From Aureobasidium sp. EXF-3400 (taxonomy: Eukaryota; Ascomycota; Dothideomycetes; Dothideales; Saccotheciaceae), in NCBI GenBank assembly GCA_024195585.1, contig SWBL01000009.1, positions 248,001 to 312,000 on the forward strand: 64,000 bases of DNA, given 5' to 3'. Below the pieces are notes generated by a model that worked only from the letters and a program-made list of their open reading frames with translations, ran no database searches and had not been told where the DNA came from. A program made the translations under genes and the position numbers. Positions 23,713 through 35,276 of the stretch are shown in pieces; position 1 is the first letter of the stretch; each line of letters opens with the position of its first letter.

Positions 23713-24255
23713 CTACAGATACGCAACAGCAGCAAAGATGGCAGCGAACAAGACCCCATCAGCCCTCTGCTTGTTCCTCCTCAATCTACCCTCTGACTCA
23801 CTAGTCGATGCAGCAGCCCCAGCCCCAGTCCCATCAACCTTTGAACTTGCACTCGTCGTTGTCATAACCACACTCGACTGTCCCTGAGTTGCAGTCGCAC
23901 TTGCCGTCAAAATCCCAGTTGTCATCGCAGCACCACTCGCGACATCCGCACCAAAACTGCTAGCTGCAGCACTGGCCTCAGAATACAAAGTTTCTGCCCC
24001 AGATGTAGCTTCTGAGAATACACTTCCGACTGCGGAAGTTGCTTGATCGTAGATGCTTTCGACGGGGCCGGTTGCTGAGGAGAAGATGGAGGCGATTAGG
24101 GAGGTGGCGGCGGCGTAGTCGCTTGCTGCTGCTGAGATGATGGAATTGGAATCCGAGGAGTCGGAGTCGGAGCCAGAGTCAGAGTCGGGGGTTTGCGCGA
24201 GGGTGAGGGGTGTGAGGATTGTCAGGAGGAGGGCGAGGGGGGTGTTGAGATGCAT
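23713..24255 (-). CDS. Secreted Ser/Ala-rich, probably GPI-anchored surface protein
   Basis: A single-exon frame of 180 residues. It starts with a clear signal peptide, MHLNTPLALLLTILTPLTLAQ, followed by an acidic Ser/Asp repeat (DSDSGSDSDSSDSNS). The body is rich in Ala, Ser and Thr, with SEAS/ATSG-like repetition suited to O-mannosylation. The C-terminus is a short basic stretch followed by a hydrophobic tail, VLFAAIFAAVAYL, as in GPI-anchor signals. There is no catalytic domain. The most likely role is a cell-wall or plasma-membrane mannoprotein. It is convergent with the centrin gene, whose stop lies 291 bp away. The biased composition makes homology uninformative. Confidence 0.65.
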   Translation of the reverse strand: MHLNTPLALLLTILTPLTLAQTPDSDSGSDSDSSDSNSIISAAASDYAAATSLIASIFSSATGPVESIYDQATSAVGSVFSEATSGAETLYSEASAAASSFGADVASGAAMTTGILTASATATQGQSSVVMTTTSASSKVDGTGAGAAASTSESEGRLRRNKQRADGVLFAAIFAAVAYL

Positions 24256-25301
24256 TTTTGTTGTGGGTGTTGAGGAGTTGGCGTTCCTAATTGATAGAGG
24301 AGAATGATTTGGGGTTGAAGTTGGAGGTTTGTAGAGTTATATCAAGAAGTTGGGATGAATTGATGTTGCAGTCAGTTTGACTAAACGCAGAATGCAAAGG
24401 ATATATGTAGAGAAGTTGCAGTGGTTGGATTGTGGAAATGAAGGAAAAACATGTCTCAAAGGATAAGCAAGACATGTATACTCGATACTCGCCTCACTGC
24501 GAACAGCTTTTTCTTTGTTGTCTCGAGGAATGTTTGGTCTGCGAACAGTCTCTTTGTTTGCAGAATTTCCCAGAATAGTACTCAAGGATAGATTTGATAC
24601 TCTGAAGCAGTGCAAGACTCTGGTCGCAGCTGAGATAGTGATTCGGAGCATCTGACTTGAGATTTAGTATCTACTTCGTGTGCAAGGGCGTGTCACAGGG
24701 CAGCTGTAAAAATGCACAGTGCCTTCTGGATGGTCTACGAGTCCACAGAGAGCCGATTATATCGCGGCTCTGGAGAAACTCTCTATTCGATGGAATGACT
24801 GTGCATCCTTATAGCTGCCGCGCGACAACCTTTTGCACATGGAGAAGATATTCATGCTTGGTATGTCGCGTTGTCGCGACCTAGTCCAGAGTCTTACAAT
24901 GATTTCGAATAGAAGCATGCGACCTATAATCTCATAGCGAGTATGACAGGCTCCACTGCAATCACAAAATGTTCGAGTGAGCGGTTCAAAGTAGAATGCC
25001 AAAGTGAACTTATTCTCAAAATCAAAAGTCGTCGTCGCTCACTACCGTTTCACATGTGACCAAGCTTCGGTCAACGCCGTTTGATTGGTCAATATCGACG
25101 TACACTCCCGCTGCTTCCTCCCCGACGCGATCACTTGCCCTGCATTCATCGACTTCCCCAGGATATTCTCCTTTTTCCATCTTGAATTGCTATACATTTC
25201 CCGAACTTCTAATCACGAACAATTCTTGCTACCTTGCTACTCGATCGAATACTTTGAGAACACGTCGTCGTCATCGAAGAGTTATAACATATCACGCGAC
25301 A
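24256..25301. other. 1-kb divergent intergenic region
   Basis: It must hold the promoters of the surface-protein gene and SGF29. Small frames on both strands show no protein character. Long pyrimidine stretches lie just before the SGF29 start. No RNA gene was found. Confidence 0.4.
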
Positions 25302-26793
25302 ATGTCATCACGGAATCGCCAACCCAGGGCTAGTTTGAACCAAGATGCCGATGAGGAGCGCAGGTTATGGAATATGATCAGAGATGGAGCAAAGAAGATT
25401 GATAGTATGGTGGTACGTTTTCGTTTTTCTAGTCTCTCTCCGTCACTGTATACTTTCCTTGCCTTTCATTCCTCTTTTCCTTGTCTCCATACGTTCGAAT
25501 CAGCCCACAGAAAAAGAAAGAAAAGAAATACTGTCTGGACGAGCGAAAGGACTCTCATGGCTTACGATCGTATACCGGAAGACGAATACTGATGATCTGA
25601 TATTGATATAGGCACGATCAGCAGCCATTGGAACAGAAATCATAGATGTAGAAAAGCAACAAGCTGCTCTGATAGGTAAGTCCAGAATCCCGGTGTCACA
25701 TCATCTCATTACACCACTCGCCAAGAACGCCTACGAGTTCACGAAACCATGAGCACAAGAACCTAATCCTACACAAAACAGAATCAGGCGAACTCACCGA
25801 CATGACCCTCGACGACCGTCTCGAATCCCTCTACCGCGAAAACGTAAAAATCAGCGAAGAAGTCAGCCACATAATCGACGGCAAATCCGACGAAATGTCC
25901 TTACTCGACAGCATAAAAATTCTCGCCGGACTGCGCGAAGCCTCCGAGGAATCTCTACAACTATCTCGTTCCCACAGTAATTCCAAAGGCAGAAATGCAA
26001 CGTTGAAGCGGAAAGCAGGAAGTATGGATGTTGATGATGATGTGGCGAGTAGAGTGGAGAGTCCAAGACCAGGGCCGACGAGACAAAAAACGGATACGGA
26101 TAGATTGGGAGTAGAGGGGAAGAGCAGAGAGAGGAATAGAGAGAGAAGTGTCACTAGCACTAGGGAAGTCAGTGTGAAACTTGAAGATGGGGCTGAAAGT
26201 GTGGCTTCGAGTGTTGAAGGTAAATCCCTTCCTTCCCCCCCTCTCTCTCTCTCCATATTACAGATCTCTAACAAACCCCAGCAAACGAACCCCGCACCAG
26301 CCGCCTCCAACTCTCCCTCGGCGCCCACGTCTTCTACCGCAACAAAGGCCGCACCCAAGAAGGCGAAGGCATCCTCTGCCGCGTCACAAACGTAATAGGC
26401 GAAGGCAAACAACGCCGCTACGAAATCCAAGACGCAGACCCGGACCCCGTTCCCGGCGGCGACTTGCCTCCCCCTTATCGAGCCAGTGTAGCTCACTTGA
26501 TGCCTATACCCACTGAAAACAAAGGGTTGGCTGATTTGAACAAGGGAAGGCATGTTTTGGCTCAGTATCCTGTAAGCTTTTTTTTGTCCCTGGCTATGAA
26601 AAGTGAAGTGTTGGTTGCTGATGAGGAAATGTAGGACACGACGACTTTCTATAAAGCGGAAGTGAGCGCGAATTGGAGGTCTAAAGATCTCGCGCTCGAC
26701 CGTGGCGATTACGTGCGTCTGAGTTTCGAGGGCGACGAGATGAAAGTCATGGAAGTGGAACGACGATTCGTGCTCGCCGAAAAGGAAAAGTAG
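25302..26793 (+). CDS. sgf29: SAGA-associated factor SGF29 (double Tudor)
   Basis: Five exons, 25302-25412, 25612-25675, 25782-26219, 26282-26571 and 26635-26793, give 353 residues. The N-terminal helical part (about 1-125) would join the SAGA HAT module. A charged linker follows, then the C-terminal double-Tudor domain, about 215-353. Its first half reads LGAHVFYRNKG and GILCRVTNVIGEGKQRRYEIQDADPDP. Its second half reads LAQYPDTTTFYKAEVSANWRS and YVRLSFEGDE, ending RRFVLAEK. These blocks carry the aromatic cage that reads H3K4me2/3. The splice phases close exactly, and the final intron falls between the P and D of the conserved YPDTTTFY motif. The first intron (199 bp) is long for this window. 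Confidence 0.92.
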
Positions 26794-27659
26794 AATTTAC
26801 GTTCGGCGCGGCTCTTTTGAAAATTATCTTTCTCGGTAGAAGTTATGGAGGCAGCGGCTCGATACGTACTTGCATCAATCCTCGAGGGTTTGCGAGTGAG
26901 CAGTATGATAGGTTGAAAAGGTGCTCGGCATAGGCATGGTTCAAACAATCGGGACATGAATGGCGCAGATAAGCGAGCACAAAGATAGTCAAAAGGCGGC
27001 ATTAAACTAATGTCTTCTTCTTTCGTCAAGAACTGTAACTTTCGCTATCTTCCGTATTGGGAAACACAGAACATGCTTCTCTCCTCCAGGCTCTTTAAAC
27101 AGTAGAATTACAAATTGATGTATGCAAAAAGGAAAAACAAGAAAAGGAAAAGTTGGCGGGCGCTTAAACAGAAGCCTCTCTCCATGCAAAAGGGAGAAAA
27201 GAGAGGTCTCGGAAAAGCAATCCGCCCAACCAAAGAACAGAGAGAAAAGGACTAGTCCAAGTTACGCTGGAGAGAACAGGAGCAGAGAAAAAGAGTATTC
27301 AAGAAGAAGAAGCGAGAAAGGTTGGAGACAAGAGAGCAAAACAGCAAAAAGCAATGGCAGCCTGAGATGGGCATCTTTTGCCTGTTTGGTCTGGTCCGGT
27401 ATATGTGATGCTGCTAGACCAGAATCTGACAGACTTGCTTCTTTCCTCCTTTTTGCCGCAGAGACGGGTTATTACGGCCGATAAGGGTCTAGTTGAGATG
27501 TTTGTTGAAAAGTTTGGGGGTATTCGCGAGTATTGGGGGTATCAAGTTGAGAGGGTTGTGTATGTGAATGTCTGAGCCTGGCGATGGCTGGAGTCGACAA
27601 ACGGGTGCTGGGAGGGTATTGATGCTGTGGTGGGTATCTTTCTCGAAGAGCGGAATAGC
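26794..27659. other. Intergenic, convergent 3' ends
   Basis: This region lies between the SGF29 stop and the Arf6 stop. A purine-rich plus-strand stretch lies at about 27122-27340. Open frames here are short and low complexity. No gene or RNA is supported. Confidence 0.45.
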
Positions 27660-28332
<673 letters not shown>

Positions 28333-29098
28333 GGTGGATCTGTGTGTAATACTGTTGTGCTAGAAAGTCGATCGGATCAGAGTTTGGCTATGTGGTCGCG
28401 GCGAGGGTTGGTTGCAGGTGAGGAGCCGGTACAAGGGGTGGATCGAGGGGAGAGGCGGGCTATGTGTTATGGCGGCTTGTGAATTTTTGACTATGGAATT
28501 GGAAAGCCGTTAAGGGTTTCAAGAGATCAACGGAAGGCTGCTGAAACGGGCGTCGCTGTTGCTTTTTCTGGTCCTGGGCGTTTGCTGCTCGTGCGAAGTC
28601 TTGCAGAAGAGAGATTCTTGTCCGACGGAAGAAAAGGCGCAGCAGCTCCAGCAAGGGACAAGTCTATCCTGTCTATCTCCACTGACTCGCTCTCTGTCAC
28701 GGCAGAAGGAAAGAGATGTTGCACCAGCCCCTTTCTCCCCCTGCTCAGCACCTCTTTGAACGAGATGGGCGGGCTTGCAATCTCCGCGAAAGAGAGACAA
28801 GAGCGAGCACGGCTCACCACGAGATCCAACGCTCCGATACACTGTCACCTTCCTCTAACATTTCACAAACCCTCCTCTCCGCGTGTTTCAGCTCGCCATT
28901 CAGCTACTCATGCAAGCCCTGTCGCTTATTCTGCGTCTATACAATTGTCTATTGTCTCTATACAAGATTGCTGGTCGGTAGTGGGTCCCTGACTTCAAGC
29001 TCCAGTAGGGTCCATTGTTTGCTACGACTCTTAAGCCGCGCTTCATCTTTCATTCCGAGGACCGAGACTTGGTCCGCCTCGGAGCATTCAGATCTCAA
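28333..29098. other. Arf6 promoter and carrier 3' region
   Basis: A 766-bp gap with several overlapping short frames on both strands. None resembles a known protein. It should contain the Arf6 promoter. No specific element is supported. Confidence 0.4.
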
Positions 29099-30135
29099 TC
29101 AAATCATCCTCATGACACCTTCGAATGCCACCAGCGCCATTGCGTTTGCGGGAAATGCTCTCAAGAAGCATGGCACAAAGCCCCTCCAGTAGCCCCGCCA
29201 TCCATTCTCTCTACCCACAGCTCTCGCCGCATCTCTCCACTGAGGGAACTTTCTGTTCGCCAAATCATCCGTCATGATGCGCTGCTTGATAACATCCGAA
29301 GGGTAACTCGTCAACCAGAACACCTGTGCTGAGAGGCCTCCAGCCCAGAAATTGATGGCCGGTGTAGACATTGCAGTGTTCTTCTTGAACCACCTCGTAA
29401 AGACATCATACGATCCCCACCAGAAGAAGAAGAATGTACGGAATATCAGCGTCGCTCCTAGTCCATGATACAGTCCCCGTAGACCGTGTTGGCGGAAGAT
29501 CTGTCGCGAACAGTCAATTGGTCCAGAGTACAGTCGTTTCGACTTGTCAGCTGAGTACTGCACCTGCAGGCGCGCTTTGACGTGTTCTACAGGGGCTGCG
29601 ATGAACGATACCGTGCTTCCGGCCATCACTCCTGCTATTGCGTGTCCTATCGTTGGTAGCGTCTTGTCTGCAGGAACAGCGTACACGCCAGCTGCAGCTC
29701 TAGTCTCATGCATGGGCTGAAAGACACGTTCGTTCAGCAGTTTGCGGTAGAAGGTGAGACTGCCCAGCATCAGACTGTCCATGAACATCCATCCGACCAG
29801 CGGCGGTGTCGCGCCCTTGTATAATCCTTGTGGTCCTTCTCTTTTGAGTGTCTGCATCAAGCAGTCCAGTGGTCCATTGAATTGCGACATCTGTGACGTC
29901 TGTAATCTGACCTTGATTGTGTCGAAGGGGTGTCCAACTGTGAGTTGGTCAATTGCTGTGCGCTGAGAGATGTGCGGTATGTGTGCAGACCTGTCAGCTT
30001 TGCGATACCACTGAAAACACCGGCGACAAAGCCCTTGTAGTTTGCAGAGGGCTCGGCCTTCTTGGGCATCTCGGATTGACCATCATGGTGACTGCGAGGC
30101 AGTGACGCTGCGTCTGTCTCGGGAGCTGTGGACAT
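29099..30135 (-). CDS. Mitochondrial carrier (SLC25) family transporter
   Basis: Two minus-strand exons, 30135-29991 and 29937-29099, split by a 53-bp intron inside the first signature, give 327 residues. Three repeats each carry the Px[DE]xx[KR] signature: GHPFDTIKVRLQ (completed by the splice), AAPVEHVKARLQ and SYPSDVIKQRI. Each is followed by a helix with an [DE]GxxGLYxG-type block: EGPQGLYKGATPPLVGW, HGLRGLYHGLGATLIF and NGWRGYWRGFVPCFLRAFPANA. These place it in the inner mitochondrial membrane. The pattern is closest to the carnitine/ornithine/Ymc-type subgroup, but the substrate cannot be named from sequence inspection. A polar N-terminus of about 35 residues precedes the first helix. 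Confidence 0.9.
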
Positions 30136-30893
30136 TGTGTATTGGCGAAGAGACAGCGTTCAAGTTGTTGCTGTATCTGCGATCATTCCGGATTGCAGAA
30201 CTGGACTGCTTAAGCTAATGGCTGATAAGACAAGACGGCTGAAGAGAGCTAGACGATGATACTCCGTAAATAATTTGGACATGCCGACGCGGATTTAGAA
30301 CGGACTTTGTGCCTGAAAGCAGAACATGACGTGCAAGAAGCTTGTCGATTCTCGGCCTGCATCGATCGGCGAAATCATCAATGTTCTCGAGGTGGTTGGT
30401 TTGACTTCACAATTTTGAGAAAGCATGCAGAACACGAAGTGGAATCAGAATCGGATACGGATTGTCATGTTACCATGAGGAATCTACGCGTTGTGCATAT
30501 CCATAGACACGAGATAGGACCTTGCATCTATTGTGCCAGCTTCAAGTGTCAGCCTGTCTTTCCAGTCGTCAATTTCAATATCTCCAGCAACTTTTCGATG
30601 TGGTAGGTCCGAGTTCACGTTTCTCAATGATGGATTCAGTGTGTTCACTTGTCTGTGACTGTGGAACGGTATAGATCGTGATCGGATGGAAGAAGGAAGG
30701 AGCGGATTAGGGTCTGTGCCTTCCAGATGCGGCCAGGCGTGTTCGATCGCGTCGCCAACTTAAAGCCATCACGTTGTCGATTGGGTAATCGTGTACTCTC
30801 AACATTTCGACCGAGAGCAGCCGCATCTCTGTCTTCTTAATCACTCACTCATTCTTACAGCAGTACTGGCAGTTTGATACATAATACACAATA
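30136..30893. promoter_or_regulatory. Divergent promoter region carrier / GT8
   Basis: A 758-bp gap between the two divergent starts. No long frame, repeat or confident factor site was seen. Confidence 0.35.
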
Positions 30894-31841
30894 ATGGCAG
30901 CAGCTACAGCATCCTCAGAAAGAGTGGTCGATTCGGCCAAGGTGTGGACAACACTAATCACAAACACCAACTACCTCTCGGGCTTGTTGACTCTCGACTA
31001 CTCGCTGAAGGCTGCCGGTAGCAAGTACCCTCTTGTCGCTCTATATACCGATACCTTCCCTCCTGAGGGCCATGCCGCTCTCAAGGCTCGCGGCATTCCT
31101 TCCAAGCGCATTCCCTACCTGCTGCCTTCCATGTCAAAGGACTACAGCAACGACCCTCGCTTCTACGACTGCTGGAGCAAGCTTACTCCATTCGGCCTCG
31201 TAGAGTATGAGCGTGTCGTCCAACTCGACAGTGACATGCTCATTCTCAAGAACATGGACGAGCTCATGGATGTGCCTCTCGATGGCCCAGAGCTCGCCGG
31301 TCGTGGTGATCGCGTCTTCGCTGCAAGTCACGCCTGTGTCTGCAATCCCTTGAAGAAGCCGCATTACCCCAAAGAGTGGGTTCCTGCCAACTGCGCTTTC
31401 ACCACCCAGCACAACAACCCTGAAGAGGCACAGAAGACCGGCGCTTCTCCTCTCGCAGGCCTCGCCATGCCCAACGGAGGTCTCCAGGTTGTTGTACCAA
31501 GCAAAGAAGTTTACGACCTGATCCAAACTGGTCTGCAATCATCAGTCACCGCATCCTACGAGTTTGCCGATCAGTCGATGCTTAGCGACCTCTTCCCCGG
31601 TCGATGGGTTGCTCTCCCCTACATCTACAACGCTCTCAAGACTATGCGCTGGGAGGGTGTACACGACGCCATCTGGAGAGACGACGAAGTCAAGAACGCC
31701 CATATCTTGCTCAGCCCCAAGCCTTGGGACGAGAAGGGTGACGACAAGGGCAAGAACGACGAGACACACAAATGGTGGTGGAAATACAACGATCGCCGCC
31801 AGGCAGATGAGAAGAGTAGAGACATAGATGACGGCTTCTAA
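30894..31841 (+). CDS. Glycosyltransferase family 8 (glycogenin-like)
   Basis: A single exon of 315 residues. It has the GT-A fold pattern of GT8: WTTLITNTNYLSGLLTLDYSLKAAGSKYPLVALYTD at the start and FGLVEYERVVQLDSDMLILKNMDELMD around residues 101-126, with the metal-binding DSD (112-114). Later blocks are MPNGGLQVVVPS, YEFADQSMLSDLF and ALPYIYNALKTMRW. The last about 30 residues are charged. There is no signal peptide, so a cytosolic sugar-nucleotide transferase is likely. Similar fungal proteins resemble glycogenin and galactinol synthase, but the long C-terminal half of glycogenin is absent. Acceptor and donor are unknown. Confidence 0.85.
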   Translation: MAAATASSERVVDSAKVWTTLITNTNYLSGLLTLDYSLKAAGSKYPLVALYTDTFPPEGHAALKARGIPSKRIPYLLPSMSKDYSNDPRFYDCWSKLTPFGLVEYERVVQLDSDMLILKNMDELMDVPLDGPELAGRGDRVFAASHACVCNPLKKPHYPKEWVPANCAFTTQHNNPEEAQKTGASPLAGLAMPNGGLQVVVPSKEVYDLIQTGLQSSVTASYEFADQSMLSDLFPGRWVALPYIYNALKTMRWEGVHDAIWRDDEVKNAHILLSPKPWDEKGDDKGKNDETHKWWWKYNDRRQADEKSRDIDDGF

Positions 31842-32369
31842 GCATATTACCATCTGGCCAAGATGATGTACATGCCAATTCGGACGATTTTTGATACCCA
31901 ATTGTTGAGAATCAACACATAATATATTCTGGATATACCACGATTACTTCGAACCAATCAATACTGTGCACTGCTTGCGATTGATTTGGAGACACACATT
32001 AGCATTAATTGCTACATACAGAGCTTCGTAGTGTTTACTCGACTCTATACATTTTGTCGAGTCTTTGTTGGTCAGAAATACAATGCATTGTTAGGTTCTT
32101 TGACCACCAACAGCTTGGACGATGCCTTTGTCTCTGATAACCCATGTTCTTTGTTGACCACCAGACAGTCTCAGTTGCAGTCCTGCATTAACCAATCATT
32201 GCCAGCAGGCTTGAAGAATCCATTGTTACATGGTGACAACGGCAATGGCATCTCGAGTGTCGCCCAAAACATTGATAACCTTTCGAGTCTTCTTCTCTGG
32301 ACTTGATCTTTCATCCATCAGGAACCAAGGGACCAACTAACGAGCCAACTCGAACACACACAGCACAAA
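31842..32369. other. Intergenic
   Basis: It contains the GT8 3' UTR and the promoter of the next gene. No supported feature. Confidence 0.45.
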
Positions 32370-33059
32370 ATGCCTTCCACCTTCCCTTGCGCTACCTGCG
32401 GTGCGCCCCTCAACGGCAGTTCCTTCGAGTACCAAAAACACATGACGAAATGCCACTGGTCTGGTAAAAACAACTCTTTCCCTTTGCCATCCATCTTCAC
32501 CACTTCTGCAGCCAACTCTGTTCAAAACACACCTTCAACCACCACGCAGGTCCTCAATTGGCTTGACACAATCCCTAACTCTGCCTTTGCCATCTCTGTA
32601 CCCGCTATACCTCTCGCCGCCTGCATCTGGCCCTCTGGGCACCCTTGCAATCCCACTACTGAACACTACCGTCCTCTCTACACCAACGCAGCTTGGGTTC
32701 AGGCCAAGTCCAACACTTCAGCCGACCCTTTCTGCCTCTCTTCTGCACCCAAAAATACTTGGCCACCTAGACCTTTGACCTCTTCCCCTGACTCTGAGGT
32801 TTCTCCTTGTGAAAGAGCTTTTGCTGCTAAATCGTCTCCTCCTTCTCCTCCTTCCACAAAAAGAAAAAGAAGTGGTGAGGATTGTGGGCTTGAGAGACCT
32901 GCTCAACGTCTGCGTTTGGATACTTCTTCTACTGGTATGTCTGCTGTTCCTTCTGAAAATGTTACTCCTCAAGTTGCTGACTTTTTGGCTTCGATAGGTG
33001 TTACTCCTCATTCTGGTAAACGCGTTTACCTTCGTCCTGTCAGACCTTCTACTCCTTAA
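32370..33059 (+). CDS. Hypothetical protein with N-terminal C2HC-like motif (229 aa)
   Basis: An uninterrupted frame of 229 residues. Near the N-terminus, CATCGAPLNGSSFEYQKHMTKCH has the spacing of a short zinc-binding C-x2-C ... H-x4-C/H motif, so it may be a single, degenerate zinc finger. The middle is Pro/Ser/Thr-rich. A basic cluster TKRKRS at about 165-170 looks like a nuclear localisation signal. The last 35 residues include VADFLASIGVTPHSGKRVYLRPVRP. No family is recognised. A small nuclear protein is a plausible inference, not established. Confidence 0.5.
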   Translation: MPSTFPCATCGAPLNGSSFEYQKHMTKCHWSGKNNSFPLPSIFTTSAANSVQNTPSTTTQVLNWLDTIPNSAFAISVPAIPLAACIWPSGHPCNPTTEHYRPLYTNAAWVQAKSNTSADPFCLSSAPKNTWPPRPLTSSPDSEVSPCERAFAAKSSPPSPPSTKRKRSGEDCGLERPAQRLRLDTSSTGMSAVPSENVTPQVADFLASIGVTPHSGKRVYLRPVRPSTP

Positions 33060-33668
33060 ATTTCTGGTATGCTTGGGCTTGTGGTGTTGGTAAGTACTTT
33101 GGGGGCTCTCTTTTCTCCTTGGTTTCGCATGCGCATCTCACATAATAACAAACAATGAAAAAAACATCTGTCCCTGGTGGATGGATTACACAATTTCTCT
33201 TTCCTCTTTTTCTCCTTTTCAGTCATCAAAGTGACTCTTGTAACCTTATGATAACCATCGATCATATTTCGCAGAACTCTACAGTTCTACTGATGGCGAT
33301 TCCAGACATCGGATTCGCGTAATGCTAACCTATATGTATATAGTGAGACCTATGGACGGCATGAGTCGATGCTTCGGCGTGTTTAACCCTGCTAGTCTTT
33401 ATGGGTATCTTGTGCGTCGGGTGGCTCAAGAAGGTATCGTTCACTATAACTGACTTCCCAATGAACAAGTCTATGTAAGCTGCACCGCACGTGTCTCGAT
33501 GTGTTTGCTCAATAAAAGGCGAACGACTCTCAAGGTTCTCACTTCTATCCACTGTCACTACAGTATACCATCTACTAGTGCGGGGCGTGGTACGAGGACA
33601 TGGGCCTCCCGTGAATGCATCAAATTTTGTTCTCATACTGTATCGGATAGCAGAAAAAGTGTGAGGAA

Positions 33669-33777
33669 CAGGTCCATGATCCCGCTTCTTACTCTCCTAT
33701 TCCCTAGTAATACGATGCTAGCCAAGCGTGCGAGTATCTGTGGGATTACATTCTACTAAAGCTGTATCATGGACTTG
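33669..33777. repeat. Hairpin repeat copy 1
   Basis: The left arm CAGGTCCATGAT (33669-33680) and right arm ATCATGGACTTG (33766-33777) are complementary with one mismatch. Inside, TAGTA and TACTA can pair across a loop. A purine-rich left flank and pyrimidine-rich right flank extend the potential pairing outward by roughly 20 bases. Confidence 0.6.
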
Positions 33778-34392
33778 AATACCTCCTTACTCTTGGAGCC
33801 TTGTGGTCAGGGATATCGTTAGGTCAGACGAACACTGCAGATCCTCGTCCCAGTCGGACTCCCAGTTCTCCTGGTTGCGATTCATTCGCGGATCTGATTC
33901 GTGTCTTGATCAGAGAGAGAGAACGAGTTACATACTGTGAATTTGACTGCAAAAGTAAAAAGCTTCATACTTCCAGATATGTTTCTTGCGATTTAGCCGC
34001 AGTATATGGTTTTCACTGCTTCACTCAAGGAATGGAGAGATATAGATATCACAAACACAGTATCTCTTTGGTATTCAAACTCCAAGAGGTACAGATATAA
34101 TAGTCATGACCTTATATGTATAAACTATTTCCATACCTCATTCAACATTTTGCATACTGCAAGTCGGATATAATCATCGCTGAGAGCTAGGTCCTGACTT
34201 TGCCATCTCTCAACTCCGTTAGCAAAGTTAACCAATTCTTTATATAAAACTGAAAAGCAGATATCTTTACAGTATCACGCACATTGTACAATTCGGGAAA
34301 TGTGGGCAAAGGACTTGATCAAGGAATCCTATGAGGTTCCATCTAAGTAGTATGTCTTTTAGCTTATGTTAGATCGGCAAGAGAGATGAGAG

Positions 34393-34504
34393 AGGTCCAT
34401 GATCCTCCTTCTCCCCCTCCTATCCCAAAGAAGCAATCCGTCTCGAGCGAGTTAGAGCAGATCGTAACGAGGAAATGCTTCTTCTAACTGGTATCATAGA
34501 CCTG
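34393..34504. repeat. Hairpin repeat copy 2
   Basis: The left arm AGGTCCATGAT (34393-34403) pairs with ATCATAGACCTG (34493-34504) with one mismatch. An inner stem of AAGAAGCA (34428-34435) and TGCTTCTT (34476-34483) is perfectly complementary. Flanks ATCGGCAAGAGAGATGAGAG and CTTTCCTCTCTCTGCCATC extend the inverted repeat. Confidence 0.65.
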
Positions 34505-34558
34505 ACTGCTTTCCTCTCTCTGCCATCCCTACTTTTTAGGATTTTTACAGATTGAATG

Positions 34559-34582
34559 TCGCTGCGTAGCACTGCGTAGCAT
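34559..34582 (+). repeat. Short tandem duplication GCGTAGCACT
   Basis: The words CTGCGTAGCA-CTGCGTAGCA occur head to tail, a two-copy direct repeat of about 10-11 bp. No function is apparent. Confidence 0.6.
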
Positions 34583-35165
34583 AATGTTTTCTTGTACCAG
34601 ATATTGTTCGACGAAGCGATGCTAAGGAGACAAGATAGAAGGACTTAGAAGGCAGGTTATTATATATAATTCTGCTCGACTACGTTGTTTTGCAGCAGTT
34701 TTGCTGGCAAAAATCTGTTTGTTGTGTTGAAGTCGTTAGGGCTGTTTTTCTGCCCTTCTATTCCCTTGAAAAGACGAATATAGCAAGAAAGGGGAGCACT
34801 CTTAAGACTAGTGCTAGGAAGATGGCATTGTTATACCGTCTTTACCCTATAAGGTATAGATACGATAGCCATGGCATTTAACATACTACCATCTCACACT
34901 TTGCTTACTACCATTAACGTATCGACATATTTTAGAGCTACTTAGAGTAGATTAAAGCAGTCTCATCCTCAATCCCCGGCCTTATCAATTCAACTATCTA
35001 GTTAATTGAGATAGTATCCAAGAAGAAACCTTCTGCAAAACGCTATACATGCGCGAAGGCTACCGCATTACACAAGCACTCAGGAACCGACAAGCTGTCA
35101 GGTGTGTACCTCTCATCATCACTTGCTTATTTCTTCATGCCAGAGAAATGACGAAAGGAGACAAT

Positions 35166-35276
35166 CAGGTCCATGATTCCGCATCTTTCTCTCCTATTCC
35201 TGAAGAAGGATGAAGGTATCAAGCAATAGCAGTATCCCTGGGATCTCCGTCTTCTAGAAATCGTATTGTGGACCTG
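35166..35276. repeat. Hairpin repeat copy 3
   Basis: The left arm CAGGTCCATGAT (35166-35177) faces ATTGTGGACCTG (35265-35276), which still pairs when G-T pairs are allowed. The inner AGAAGGA-like and CGTCTTCT segments are complementary. Flanks GCCAGAGAAATGACGAAAGG and CCTTTCCTCTGCTTGCCA extend the palindrome. Confidence 0.6.
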
